Source of the DNA: Candidatus Eisenbacteria bacterium
GTDB taxonomy: Bacteria; Eisenbacteria; RBG-16-71-46; CAIMUX01; VGJL01
Length of the DNA stretch: 43,993 bases
NCBI GenBank assembly: GCA_016867495.1
Contig: VGJL01000009.1
Span: forward strand, 1 to 43,993
Direction of reading: 5' to 3'
The notes under the pieces: generated by a model
Told to the model about the DNA's origin: nothing
Database searches by the model: none
Seen by the model: the letters and a program-made list of their open reading frames with translations, nothing else
Translations under genes and position numbers: made by a program
Shown: positions 6,050 through 13,537 of the stretch, piece after piece
Layout: each line of letters starts with the position of its first letter
Position numbering within the stretch: the stretch's first letter is position 1

Positions 6050-6997
6050 CTAGCGCCCGGTCTGCGCCCCCTCCGGCGCGTAGACTTCGGTGCACCAGGA
6101 CCGATAGCGGGCCTCTTGCCCGCGGGCGACCGCCAGGTAGAGGGTGCGCAGCTTCCTGGCGATCGGCCCGATCTTCCCGGCGCCGATGGCGTGGTGGTCG
6201 ACTTCGATCACCGGCATGACCCCGACCCCCGTTCCGCAGAGGAGCATCTCCTCGGCGACATGGAGCTCCGAGCGATCGATCAAGCGTTCCTGGGTCTCCA
6301 TTCCGAGATCGCGAGCAAGCTCGATCACGGTCGCGCGCGTGATCCCCTCGAGGATGTCCGCCGTGACCGGGGGAGTGATGAGGACTCCGTTGCGTACGAT
6401 GAACATGTTGGCCGCGCTGGCCTCCGAGACGTGGCCGTCGCCCGAGAGCATCAAGGCGTCGTCGAACCCGCTCAGGGCGGCGTCGGTCTTCGCCAGCGCC
6501 GAGTTCACGTACGCGCCGACGATCTTCTTGCGGGCGGGCAGCGCGTTGTCATCGAGCCGCTTCCAGGCCGAGACGGTCAAGCGCGCCCCGGCGGGCCGAT
6601 CGATGTACTCCCCGAAGGGGATGGCGAACATCGAGCAGTCGCACGGGAGATCGTGAAGCCGAACGCCGACGGCCTCCCCGGACTTGTAGGCGACCGGCCG
6701 GATATAGGTGTCGGTCTTGTACCCCTCCCGCCGCAGAAGCTCGGTCGTCGTGTCGCAGAGCTGGTCGCACGTGTAGGGAAGCTCCATGCGCAGGAAGCGA
6801 GCGTTCTGGATGAAGCGCTCGTAGTGCTCCCTCAACCGGAAGACGAGGAGCTGCTTCTCCTTGTCCGACCAGTAGGCGCGGATCCCCTCGAAGACCGCCG
6901 TGCCGTAGTTGAAAGCAGAGGTCATGATGCCGATCTTCGCGTCCTCGATCGCGACGATCTTGCCCTTGAAGAAGGCGAAACGATTCTGACTGGGCAT
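6050..6997 (-). CDS. ilvE: Branched-chain amino acid aminotransferase
   Basis: PLP class-IV aminotransferase converting Leu, Ile and Val to their 2-oxo acids and back. It has 315 residues from the ATG at 6997, chosen because GGGAGGT lies 8 nt upstream; the in-frame extension to 7096 is low-complexity. Family features: TSAFNYGTAVFEGIRAYW near the N-terminus, the catalytic-Lys segment ARKKIVGAYVNSALAK, the PLP-phosphate segment GHVSEASAANMFIV, and GITRATVIELARDLGME followed by EMLLCGTGVGVMPV near the C-terminus. It is upstream of, and 4 nt from, the exported nucleosidase gene. A D-amino-acid transaminase is less likely because the motifs match the branched-chain type. Confidence 0.9.
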   Translation of the reverse strand: MPSQNRFAFFKGKIVAIEDAKIGIMTSAFNYGTAVFEGIRAYWSDKEKQLLVFRLREHYERFIQNARFLRMELPYTCDQLCDTTTELLRREGYKTDTYIRPVAYKSGEAVGVRLHDLPCDCSMFAIPFGEYIDRPAGARLTVSAWKRLDDNALPARKKIVGAYVNSALAKTDAALSGFDDALMLSGDGHVSEASAANMFIVRNGVLITPPVTADILEGITRATVIELARDLGMETQERLIDRSELHVAEEMLLCGTGVGVMPVIEVDHHAIGAGKIGPIARKLRTLYLAVARGQEARYRSWCTEVYAPEGAQTGR

Positions 6998-7167
6998 CGC
7001 CCCACACCTCCCTTGAGGGCCGGCGAGCCGGTCCTCACCTTGCGCGGCGGGCGTCTCCGCCGCCGCGGATTCCCTTGGCGCTGTTCCCTTCGCCACGGAC
7101 CACTCTACAGCATGCGGGCGATCTTCGCCCTCCTCTTGCGACCGGACGGAGGGATGCCACGGCCAGG

Positions 7168-7785
7168 CTAGCGCCTGACCTTCCCGACGGAGCGACGCAT
7201 GATCGGCCGGGTCGGAGACGGCCTGGCGACTTCGCGGAAGCCTGCCCGTCGATAGGACGCGGCGAGCCCCTGGTACGCGAAGACGGGGGGCATGGCTGCG
7301 CTCTTCGGTTCCACCGCGTACCCTTCGACCACGCGTCCGCCCCGCGCGCGCACGAAATCGACCGCGGCGCGCAGAAGGGCCGTCGCGACCCCGAGCCTGC
7401 GGTGGGGGGCGGCGACGTAGAGGCAGACCACAGACCAGACCGGCTCGTCATCCAGCCTCTTGAAGAGCCTCGTCCGCTCGAGCCGCGGGAACTCTTCGCG
7501 AGGGGCCACGGAGCACCACCCGACGGGCCGCCCCTCATGGTAGGCGAGGATCCCGGGCATCCGCCCCGATCGGACGATCGCTCGCATGGCTCTGCAGTTC
7601 GCGTCCCCCTTGCCGGCGTCGAAGTCGGCCTTGGAAAGGCGCCACCACATGCACCAGCAGCCCCCGGCGCCGCCATGCCGACCGAGCAGCTCCTTGAAGT
7701 CCGACCACCTGTCCGCCGTGAGAGAGGCGAAGCAGAGGGACGCGCGGGCGCGCCGAGTTCTCGGCGAGTCTCGTTCTGGGCTCAC
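7168..7785 (-). CDS. GNAT-family N-acetyltransferase
   Basis: Acetyl-CoA-dependent acetyltransferase of unknown acceptor. I favour the GTG at 7785 (205 residues) because GGAGG sits 7 nt upstream; the ATG two codons earlier would leave only 1 nt. Visible: GCWCMWWR near the N-terminus (seen in a GNAT subgroup), VGWCSVAPREEF, the core strand WSVVCLYVAAPHRRLGVATA carrying the acetyl-CoA loop (R-x-x-G-V-A), and a C-terminal YRRAGFREV strand. It stands 3' of the methyltransferase gene on the same strand with a 51-nt gap and may share its transcript. Confidence 0.85.
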   Translation of the reverse strand: MSPERDSPRTRRARASLCFASLTADRWSDFKELLGRHGGAGGCWCMWWRLSKADFDAGKGDANCRAMRAIVRSGRMPGILAYHEGRPVGWCSVAPREEFPRLERTRLFKRLDDEPVWSVVCLYVAAPHRRLGVATALLRAAVDFVRARGGRVVEGYAVEPKSAAMPPVFAYQGLAASYRRAGFREVARPSPTRPIMRRSVGKVRR

Positions 7786-7836
7786 TGGCATTCCTCCAGT
7801 TCTCCTCGATCGTCTGCCGGATGGGGCGGTCCACAA

Positions 7837-8592
7837 TCAATCCGATGAGCCCTCGGCCTCCTCCGCCCGGCGGGAGGGAGTCTGCGGCACGGGGATCACG
7901 CAGAACAGGCTCGAACATTCGACTTCGACGACCTCCGGCTCGATGCCGATGCCGCGGGCCCACTGCGCGAAGTCGCTTGCCGAGGCCGTGGTCGCCCGAA
8001 ACCCGTCCTTGCAGACGATCACCCCGTCTCGCGTCGCGCCCTCATCCAACTCACCGATCAGGCCTCGCGCGGATTGGGCTCTGAACCACGCCAGACGGTG
8101 CTCCCAGAAGGATGGGGAGTAGCTCGAGAAGAGGATCGAACCTCCCGCGCGAGTGACCCGCCTCGCCTCGGCAAATAGGAGCCGGGGATCGACCTTGAGG
8201 GCCGAGATGCCGTTCTGGATGCAGATGGTCAGATCCACTGATCCGTCGGACAAGGCCAGGCTTCTCGCGTCCGACGCCAGGAGGAAGGGCTCTCTTTCGG
8301 GAGGCTTTCCGTCCTCGCGGAGGTAGCCGCGGGCCATCTGGAGGCTCGACAGGGAATTGTCGACGCCGATGACCCGGCGGACCGCGGGGATCATGCGCTT
8401 CAAGACGCGTCCGTAGCCGCAGCCGAGCTCGAGGGCGACCGTCCCGGCTTTGGCCTTCGTCAGGACGAAGGCGATCTCGGCCTCGAGGTAAGCCTTCGTT
8501 CGAGGCGGAGCGCACTCGTAGCAGGCTCTGAGTCGCTCGGCGGAGAGCTTGTCCGCGTAGTAGCCGCGCGGGCCCGGACGATGCGGCGCCAC
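7837..8592 (-). CDS. Class I SAM-dependent methyltransferase
   Basis: 251 residues from a GTG at 8592, seven nt after the selenoprotein stop, with AGGAT upstream; the longer frame overlaps the selenoprotein and lacks domain content. Motif I is VALELGCGYGRVLKRM (SAM glycine loop) followed by VIGVDNSLSSLQMARGYL (acidic ribose contact), then SDGSVDLTICIQNGIS (motif II region) and RAGGSILFSSYS. This is the Methyltransf_11/25 type; the substrate is not evident. It is probably cotranscribed with the selenoprotein, but a joint function is not implied by either sequence. Confidence 0.85.
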   Translation of the reverse strand: MAPHRPGPRGYYADKLSAERLRACYECAPPRTKAYLEAEIAFVLTKAKAGTVALELGCGYGRVLKRMIPAVRRVIGVDNSLSSLQMARGYLREDGKPPEREPFLLASDARSLALSDGSVDLTICIQNGISALKVDPRLLFAEARRVTRAGGSILFSSYSPSFWEHRLAWFRAQSARGLIGELDEGATRDGVIVCKDGFRATTASASDFAQWARGIGIEPEVVEVECSSLFCVIPVPQTPSRRAEEAEGSSD

Positions 8593-8599
8593 CCCGATC

Positions 8600-9799
8600 C
8601 TAGGAGAGGGAGGCGCCCTTGGCGGACCCTTCCGGCTTCGCCAGCAGGAAGTCGATCTCCGCCTCGAACATCTTCTCGTTGCCCGGCGCGAAGCCAAGAT
8701 GGCGGAAGACGATCTTGCCCTGTCTGTCGATGAGCAGGTTGGTCGGCACTCCCTTCAACCCGAAGAGGGAGCGCATCTGCCTCTGGTCGTCGACCAGGAC
8801 CGGGAAAGTGGCCGCGTGCTCGGCCACGAACTTCTCTGCCAGCGCCGGACGATTGGTGGTCTCGACCGAGAGAATGACGAAGTCCTCGCCTCCCCGCCTC
8901 GCGTAGATCTCCTGCAGGTGTGGATACTCCACACGGCAGGCTCCTCAAGTGGGATGCCAGAAGTTGAGAAGGACGACCCGGCCGCGAAAGTCCTTGAGAG
9001 AGACCTGTTCCGCGGAAGCGAGAGTAGGCAGCGTGAAGTCGGGAGCCTCGGTCGCCCCCTCGGCCCGCCTGCGGGAGATCTCGGCCTCGATCTCCGCCAG
9101 CGAACCGCCGCCATCGCTCACGATTCGGGCCAGATTCCCGCGCAGGAGCGGACTCTCCATGTGGGAGAGGAGATCCATGTAGATCGGCTTCGCCTTCTCA
9201 TCCATCCCCGCGGCGTCGTAGATGAGGGCCATGTGCTCGTCGATCTCATCGTTTCCCGGTCCGAGAATCGCGTAGGCCTCCTCCATGCGGGCCGCCGCGG
9301 TCGCGTGGTCCCCGTTCTTGTGGCGGGCCCATGCCTCGCTGTCGAGGCAGGAAGCGAGCATCTGCTCATCCTCGCCGGCGCGGGCCTTCGCGACCGCCTT
9401 CTCCAGGACCCTCACGGCCAGATCGAGGTGCTCGCCCGCTTCCGCCAGATCCCAGCCGACCGCGTTGTAGGGCCCCGGCGAAGCATGATCGGTCTTCAGG
9501 AAGTCCCGCAGTGCCCCGGGGACCGAGGCCGGATCCTCTGTTCGCGCAAGCTCGATGAGATCGACGTACGCCTCGCCGGCCTCCCGGCTAGAAGGGCGCT
9601 CCTTCACGAACTTGCGCAGGGCGGCCAGGCGGGCCGCGCCGTCCTCGAGGATCTCGATCTGGGCATAGGCGGCGCTGTCGGCGCCTTCCTCGGCCTCGGG
9701 ACTCGACTTCCGATTCCCCGTGCATCCTGCCGTCCAGAGGAGCGGCAGGGAGAGGCAAACGAGAGCGAGCCATCTTCGATCGGTGGGGCTGAATCGCAT
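8600..9799 (-). CDS. Selenocysteine-containing TlpA-like thioredoxin lipoprotein (UxxC)
   Basis: Envelope thiol-disulfide oxidoreductase read through an in-frame TGA at 8947-8945. The 399-residue product starts at the ATG at 9799 (GGAG 6 nt upstream) with a lipoprotein signal ending in WTAGC (Cys26). A helical, TPR-like region spans about 45-230, and a redoxin domain about 250-399. The domain runs APDFTLPTL, DFRGRVVLLNFWHPT, then the TGA (residue 285), then GACRVEYPHLQ. Thioredoxins have NFWATWCGPCR here, so TGA falls exactly on the first Cys of CxxC, giving U285-G-A-C288. The fold continues without gap past the TGA, including the cis-Pro loop GVPTNLLID and RQGKIVFRHLG. A SECIS hairpin follows directly. 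Reading it as two broken genes would require the break to land on the catalytic residue by chance. Selenocysteine machinery genes are not in this window. Confidence 0.85.
8911..8940 (-). promoter_or_regulatory. Bacterial SECIS element
   Basis: On the minus strand, four nt after the TGA, CCTGC (8940-8936) pairs with GCAGG (8915-8911). After a C versus CT internal loop, GTGTGGA (8934-8928) pairs perfectly with TCCACAC (8924-8918), closing on a 3-nt apical loop GTA. The loop begins 17 nt after the TGA and its first base is G. Both agree with the known bacterial SECIS rule (stem-loop immediately 3' of UGA, apical loop about 16-37 nt away, G in the first two loop positions) recognised by SelB. Confidence 0.85.
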
Positions 9800-9897
9800 G
9801 GAAATCTCCTTGTCCGCCGGGGTGAGTCGGCGCGGATCGATGTCCGAGTATAGGAGATCGGGTGGCGGCGCACAGCAGCGGGTGTGAACGAAGAAGA

Positions 9898-9936
9898 GGC
9901 GCCGGCTCCCCCCCGGCAAACGGGGGAACCGGCGCC
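9898..9936 (-). terminator. Intrinsic terminator after the DksA/TraR-type gene
   Basis: GGCGCCGG (9898-9905) pairs with CCGGCGCC (9929-9936), and after one mismatch TCCCCC pairs with GGGGGA. Read on the minus strand the 14-bp stem is followed by TCTTCTTCGTT. It lies about 100 nt past the zinc-protein stop and about 100 nt before the selenoprotein start, separating two transcription units. Confidence 0.65.
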
Positions 9937-10033
9937 CACTCTGGAGGCCCTCACGCCCGTCCCTTCCGGGTCCGCCCGTCTGGGGGACCCACGGGCTGCT
10001 GGCTGTCGTGGTCTCTAACCCTGGCGCGACGGT

Positions 10034-10411
10034 CTAGTTCCTGCGAAGGCGCTCCTGTTTCTCCTGACATTTCAGGCAGAAGCGCGCCTGCGGCAAGACC
10101 TCGAGCCTACGGCGGTCGATCTGCATGCCGCACCTCTCGCAGGCGCCGTAGACGCCTTCATCGATCCTCTGGATCGCTTCCTCTATTTCGTGGATGGTCC
10201 GACCTTGGGCGTCGGCAAGCAGGAAGGCGGACTCCCTGTCGGCTTCCTCCGTGGCGCAGTCGGCCATGTGGTTCGCGAAGGCGCCTCCGTCCTCTATGTA
10301 GCGCTGGCCCTGCTCCGCGACCGACTTCTTGAGCTGACCGAGGAGATGCCCCCTCTGGCCCAGCTCATCGAGAAGCCGGCGCTTGTAGCGCATGGTGGTC
10401 CTTGCGTCCAT
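10034..10411 (-). CDS. DksA/TraR-type C4 zinc-finger protein
   Basis: 125-residue protein of the DksA/TraR family, whose members bind the RNA polymerase secondary channel and adjust transcription with ppGpp. The start at 10411 follows GGAGGAG. It has an N-terminal helical coiled-coil (about 5-85) and the C4 zinc finger CERCGMQIDRRRLEVLP...CLKC (C-x2-C-x17-C-x2-C) near the C-terminus, with the family-typical EGVYGACERCG lead-in. It is shorter than E. coli DksA (151 residues), and I cannot confirm the acidic coiled-coil tip needed for DksA activity. A general DksA/TraR regulator is the safe call. Confidence 0.85.
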   Translation of the reverse strand: MDARTTMRYKRRLLDELGQRGHLLGQLKKSVAEQGQRYIEDGGAFANHMADCATEEADRESAFLLADAQGRTIHEIEEAIQRIDEGVYGACERCGMQIDRRRLEVLPQARFCLKCQEKQERLRRN

Positions 10412-10725
10412 TGCTCCTCCTCCGAGTCCGAATGGGCAAATCCCTAGTCCCATGTGCGTTTCACCGGTCTTGGGCCCCCCCAAAGCGCCCGGCTGACGGA
10501 CTCGAATCGTGATATGATCTCTGGAATCGTTCTAAAGTTCCAGCATTTTCTTTGGCGGGCGTCGATTCGGGAGCGAGGGGGTCATCCCGAGCGTTGCCAG
10601 ATCCCCGGCAGGGGACCGGGATTGTGCAAGGGTGGTCCCGCGGCGTAAGGTCCATGGGGGAATAGATCCAGATTCGGCTCGGGGTTACAGGCCTGGGGCT
10701 GGACGAGCGATGGTGGAGGCAGGGG

Positions 10726-11130
10726 ATGTTCGAGATCACGAGAGAAGTCAGCTTTTCCTACGGGCACCGCCTCCTCGGCCACGAGGGCAAGTGCGCCCGC
10801 CTGCACGGCCACAACGGCCGGCTCAGGGTGGCTTTGGCCGCCGAGAGGCTCGGACCGACCGGGATGGTCGTGGACTTCGGGGCCGTCAAGGGCATCGTCC
10901 GCGACTGGCTCGCGGAGACCCTCGACCACCGCCTGGTGCTCAGGGAGCGGGATCCGGCGGTCGCCGCCCTGAGGGCGATCGGGGAGCCGATCTACGTGGT
11001 CGACTTCGATCCGACCGCGGAGAATCTCGCGCGCCACATCTACGAGGGTCTTCTTCGGTTGGGACTTCCGGTCGTCGCGGTCTCGCTCGACGAGACCGAG
11101 GAATGCGCGGCGACCTACCGGCCCGGATAG
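10726..11130 (+). CDS. queD: 6-carboxytetrahydropterin synthase / PTPS-family enzyme
   Basis: 134-residue PTPS-fold enzyme, probably making 6-carboxy-5,6,7,8-tetrahydropterin in the queuosine/7-deazapurine route. The ATG at 10726 follows GGAGG at 7 nt. Zinc ligands His14 (FSYGHRL), His27 and His29 (LHGHN), catalytic Cys23 (GKCARLHGHN), the D67-H68 pair and the C-terminal SLDETEEC glutamate are present. No other que gene or preQ1 riboswitch is visible nearby. Its 3' end overlaps the convergent MFS gene by 16 nt. A folate-route PTPS-III is possible but the motif order fits QueD better. Confidence 0.88.
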   Translation: MFEITREVSFSYGHRLLGHEGKCARLHGHNGRLRVALAAERLGPTGMVVDFGAVKGIVRDWLAETLDHRLVLRERDPAVAALRAIGEPIYVVDFDPTAENLARHIYEGLLRLGLPVVAVSLDETEECAATYRPG

Positions 11131-12455
11131 GGTCCGGGTCGAGCCGCGCCCGCCGAGTCCTGGAGCGGCTGCAGGAGCAATGCCGCCCGCCATCGCGGGA
11201 TCCGAGTGACGAACCAGACCGCTCCGAGGATGCAGATCAAGGCGCCGATCCTCACCGACCAAGGCGCTCCGAGCCTCTGCGCGACCGCGCCCTGGAGGAC
11301 CGAGCCCACGGGCGTGAGGCCGACCAGGACGAACGTGTAGACGCTCAGGATCCTTCCCCTCATCTCATCGGGGGCGAGCCGCTGGAGGAGCGTGTTCGTC
11401 GTGGCGAGCTGGGTCACCATCGCGCCCCCGACAATGAACAGAAGGATCTCAGATAGCGCGAAGCTCCTCGAGTAGGAGAAGGCGACGAGGGAGAGCCCCA
11501 GGGTCGCCATGCCGAGGGCGACGAGGCGCGCGGAGCCCTTCGTGCTCGTCCGGCCCGCCAGCCTCAACGCTCCAACCACCGCCCCCGCTCCGAACGCCCC
11601 AAGGAGCAACCCGTAGGCGCGCGGCCCCTTTCCGAGCACGTCGTCGGCGAAGACCGGGAGGAGGATCGTGAAGGTGATGCCGAAGACGCTCGAGATCGCC
11701 ACCGCTTGAAGGATCGAGCGGATGCGCGGCGTTGCGATCGTGAAGAGCAGGCCTTCCCTCACTTCCTGGAGAATCGGCCTCCGGGGACGCCTGGGCCTCT
11801 CGGGCAGGCGCATCGAGGCCAGGCCGACGATGATCGGCACGAAGGAGAGGCTGTTGAGGAAGAAGCAGGGCGCTTCTCCCGCCCCCGCGATCAGGATCCC
11901 CGCGATGGACGGTCCGATCACCCTGGCGACATTGAAGACCGAGGAGTTCAGCGCTACGGCGTTCAGAACGTCCTCCGCGCCGACCATCTCGATCACGAAC
12001 GACTGGCGCGCCGGCATGTCGAAGGCGTTCACGGTGCCGAGGAGGAAGGCCACGACCAGGATGTGATGCACGGTCACGGCGCCCGTGAAGGTGAGAGTCC
12101 CCAGCGCCAAGGCAAGGCACAAGGAGACCGCCTGGGTGGCGATGATCAGCCTGCGCTTGGGGACCCGATCGACAATCACCCCCGCGAAGAGGGAGAAGAG
12201 CAGGACCGGCAGGAAGGTCGCCATCCCGGCCGCGCCCAGCCAGATCGGCTCGCGCGTCAATCGGTGGACGAGCCAGAGTATGGCGGAACTCTGCATCCAG
12301 GTTCCGATCAGCGACACGAGCTGGCCAAACCAGAACAGACGGAAGTTCCGATGACGGAGCGCGCGGAAGTAGTTGGAGAGGGCGCTCGTCCTCTGGCCGC
12401 TCCCCTCGCCTCCTCCGGTCCCGCCCTGGCCGGAGGCCTCCCCCTTGGCTCCCAT
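11115..12455 (-). CDS. MFS efflux transporter, EntS/MFS_3 type
   Basis: 446-residue major-facilitator protein with 12 predicted TM helices. N-terminal FRALRHRNFRLFWFGQLVSL followed by GTWMQSSAILWLV is the typical opening of the MFS_3 branch that includes the enterobactin exporter EntS. The loop 2-3 motif VDRVPKRRLIIAT and FDMPARQSFVIEMV are also diagnostic. Expected in the inner membrane, exporting a small molecule by proton antiport; the substrate is unknown. The start at 12455 has only a weak GGATGG Shine-Dalgarno. It is convergent with queD and divergent from the flavoprotein gene. Confidence 0.9.
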   Translation of the reverse strand: MGAKGEASGQGGTGGGEGSGQRTSALSNYFRALRHRNFRLFWFGQLVSLIGTWMQSSAILWLVHRLTREPIWLGAAGMATFLPVLLFSLFAGVIVDRVPKRRLIIATQAVSLCLALALGTLTFTGAVTVHHILVVAFLLGTVNAFDMPARQSFVIEMVGAEDVLNAVALNSSVFNVARVIGPSIAGILIAGAGEAPCFFLNSLSFVPIIVGLASMRLPERPRRPRRPILQEVREGLLFTIATPRIRSILQAVAISSVFGITFTILLPVFADDVLGKGPRAYGLLLGAFGAGAVVGALRLAGRTSTKGSARLVALGMATLGLSLVAFSYSRSFALSEILLFIVGGAMVTQLATTNTLLQRLAPDEMRGRILSVYTFVLVGLTPVGSVLQGAVAQRLGAPWSVRIGALICILGAVWFVTRIPRWRAALLLQPLQDSAGAARPGPYPGR

Positions 12456-12475
12456 AGGCCATCCATACTACTCCT

Positions 12476-12556
12476 CGGGCCGGGGATCGGGCCGGGGATC
12501 GAGCCGGGTTCCTCGACATGGGTTCCTCGACACGGATTCCCCGGCACGGCTCTCGA
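12476..12556. repeat. Short degenerate GC-rich tandem repeats
   Basis: Between the divergent MFS and flavoprotein genes, GGCCGGGGATCG occurs twice in tandem, then GGTTCCTCGACA-type 14-bp units repeat two to three times with drift. No coding or hairpin function is evident; it may be slippage-generated spacer DNA. Confidence 0.5.
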
Positions 12557-12634
12557 CGGGGCTCATGGCGGACCGCCTCGCCGAGGCATGCGAACGGATG
12601 CCGGCCCTTGTCCCCAGGTGCTACTCTCTCGACC

Positions 12635-13537
12635 ATGGAAACCGCGGCGCAGGCGGAGCAAGTCGTCATCGTCGGGGCCGGACCGGCCGGGATCGCCGCG
12701 GCGATCCAGCTCGCGCGCCTTGGCGTGAGGACCTTGCTGCTGGAGCGCGCGCAGCCGGGAGGGCTTCTCTCTAGCGCGGCCCTCGTGGAGAACTACCCCG
12801 GCTTTCCGTCGGGCGTCAGCGGCCCGGCTCTTGCGCGGATGTTCGTGGAGCAGGCGTTGCGCTTCGGGGCGACACCCATCCCCGCGGAAGTGACATCGCT
12901 GGCGCGCACCGAACGTGGATTCCGGGTCGCGACCGCCGCGGGAGTCTACACCTCCCAGATCGTCCTCATCGCGAGCGGAACCGATCCCCGCAGGCTGCCG
13001 GCGCTGAGTCTGTTCGCCGGCATGGAGGACAGGGTGGTCCATGACGTGCGTCCGCTCCTCGCTGCGGAAGGGAAGCGGATCGCGATCGTCGGGGCCGGGG
13101 ACGCGGCGTTCGACTACGCCTTGAATCTCTCGATGAAGAACGAGATCCAGATTCTCAATCGAGGGACGCGGCGCAGGTGCCTTCCGCTGCTTTGGGAGAG
13201 AAGCCGGGCCGTGCCGAGCATCAGCTACCGCCCGGAGACGTCGATCATCGGGGCCTCCAGGTCCGGGCTCGGACGGATCGCCCTCGAGTGCTCGGGCCCC
13301 GCGGGTCCGATCCGCATCGAAGTCGACTATCTGCTCGCCGCGCTCGGGCGCGATCCATCGCTCTCCTTCGTCGCCCCGGAGCTGATGGAGAAGGCCGCCG
13401 AGCTGGAGCAGCGGGGTCTGCTCCACTTCGCCGGGGACGTGAAGAATGGGGACTGCCGGCAAGCCGCCGTCGCGGTCGGCGACGGCGTGCGGGCCGCGAC
13501 CAGGATCCGCCTCGTCCTGGAAGGGGGGCTCGCATGA
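12635..13537 (+). CDS. Thioredoxin-reductase-like flavoprotein lacking the CxxC redox pair
   Basis: 300-residue FAD/NAD(P)H oxidoreductase of the thioredoxin-reductase fold. FAD site VVIVGAGPAGIAAA (10-23), QPGGLLSSAALVENYPG (40-56), NAD(P) site IAIVGAGDAAFD (149-160), and the second FAD segment HFAGDVKNGDCRQAAVAVGDG (264-284). In true TrxR a CATC motif precedes the second glycine loop; here that stretch reads VVHDV and has no Cys. It is therefore more like TrxR-type ferredoxin/flavodoxin-NADP reductases. Its stop overlaps the next start (ATGA), coupling it to the RlmN-like radical SAM protein, which needs low-potential electrons. Supplying that enzyme is a reasonable inference. The Shine-Dalgarno for the ATG at 12635 is weak. 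Confidence 0.88.
   Translation: METAAQAEQVVIVGAGPAGIAAAIQLARLGVRTLLLERAQPGGLLSSAALVENYPGFPSGVSGPALARMFVEQALRFGATPIPAEVTSLARTERGFRVATAAGVYTSQIVLIASGTDPRRLPALSLFAGMEDRVVHDVRPLLAAEGKRIAIVGAGDAAFDYALNLSMKNEIQILNRGTRRRCLPLLWERSRAVPSISYRPETSIIGASRSGLGRIALECSGPAGPIRIEVDYLLAALGRDPSLSFVAPELMEKAAELEQRGLLHFAGDVKNGDCRQAAVAVGDGVRAATRIRLVLEGGLA

Noticed and set aside
8600-8932. Separate GTG-started thioredoxin-like gene downstream of a truncated lipoprotein gene
   Set aside because: It begins in the middle of the SECIS stem and right after the active-site motif; both parts are one continuous domain joined by the TGA codon.
10484-10725. preQ1 riboswitch upstream of queD
   Set aside because: No preQ1-type stem with A-rich tail is visible; only a GC-rich leader and a good Shine-Dalgarno.
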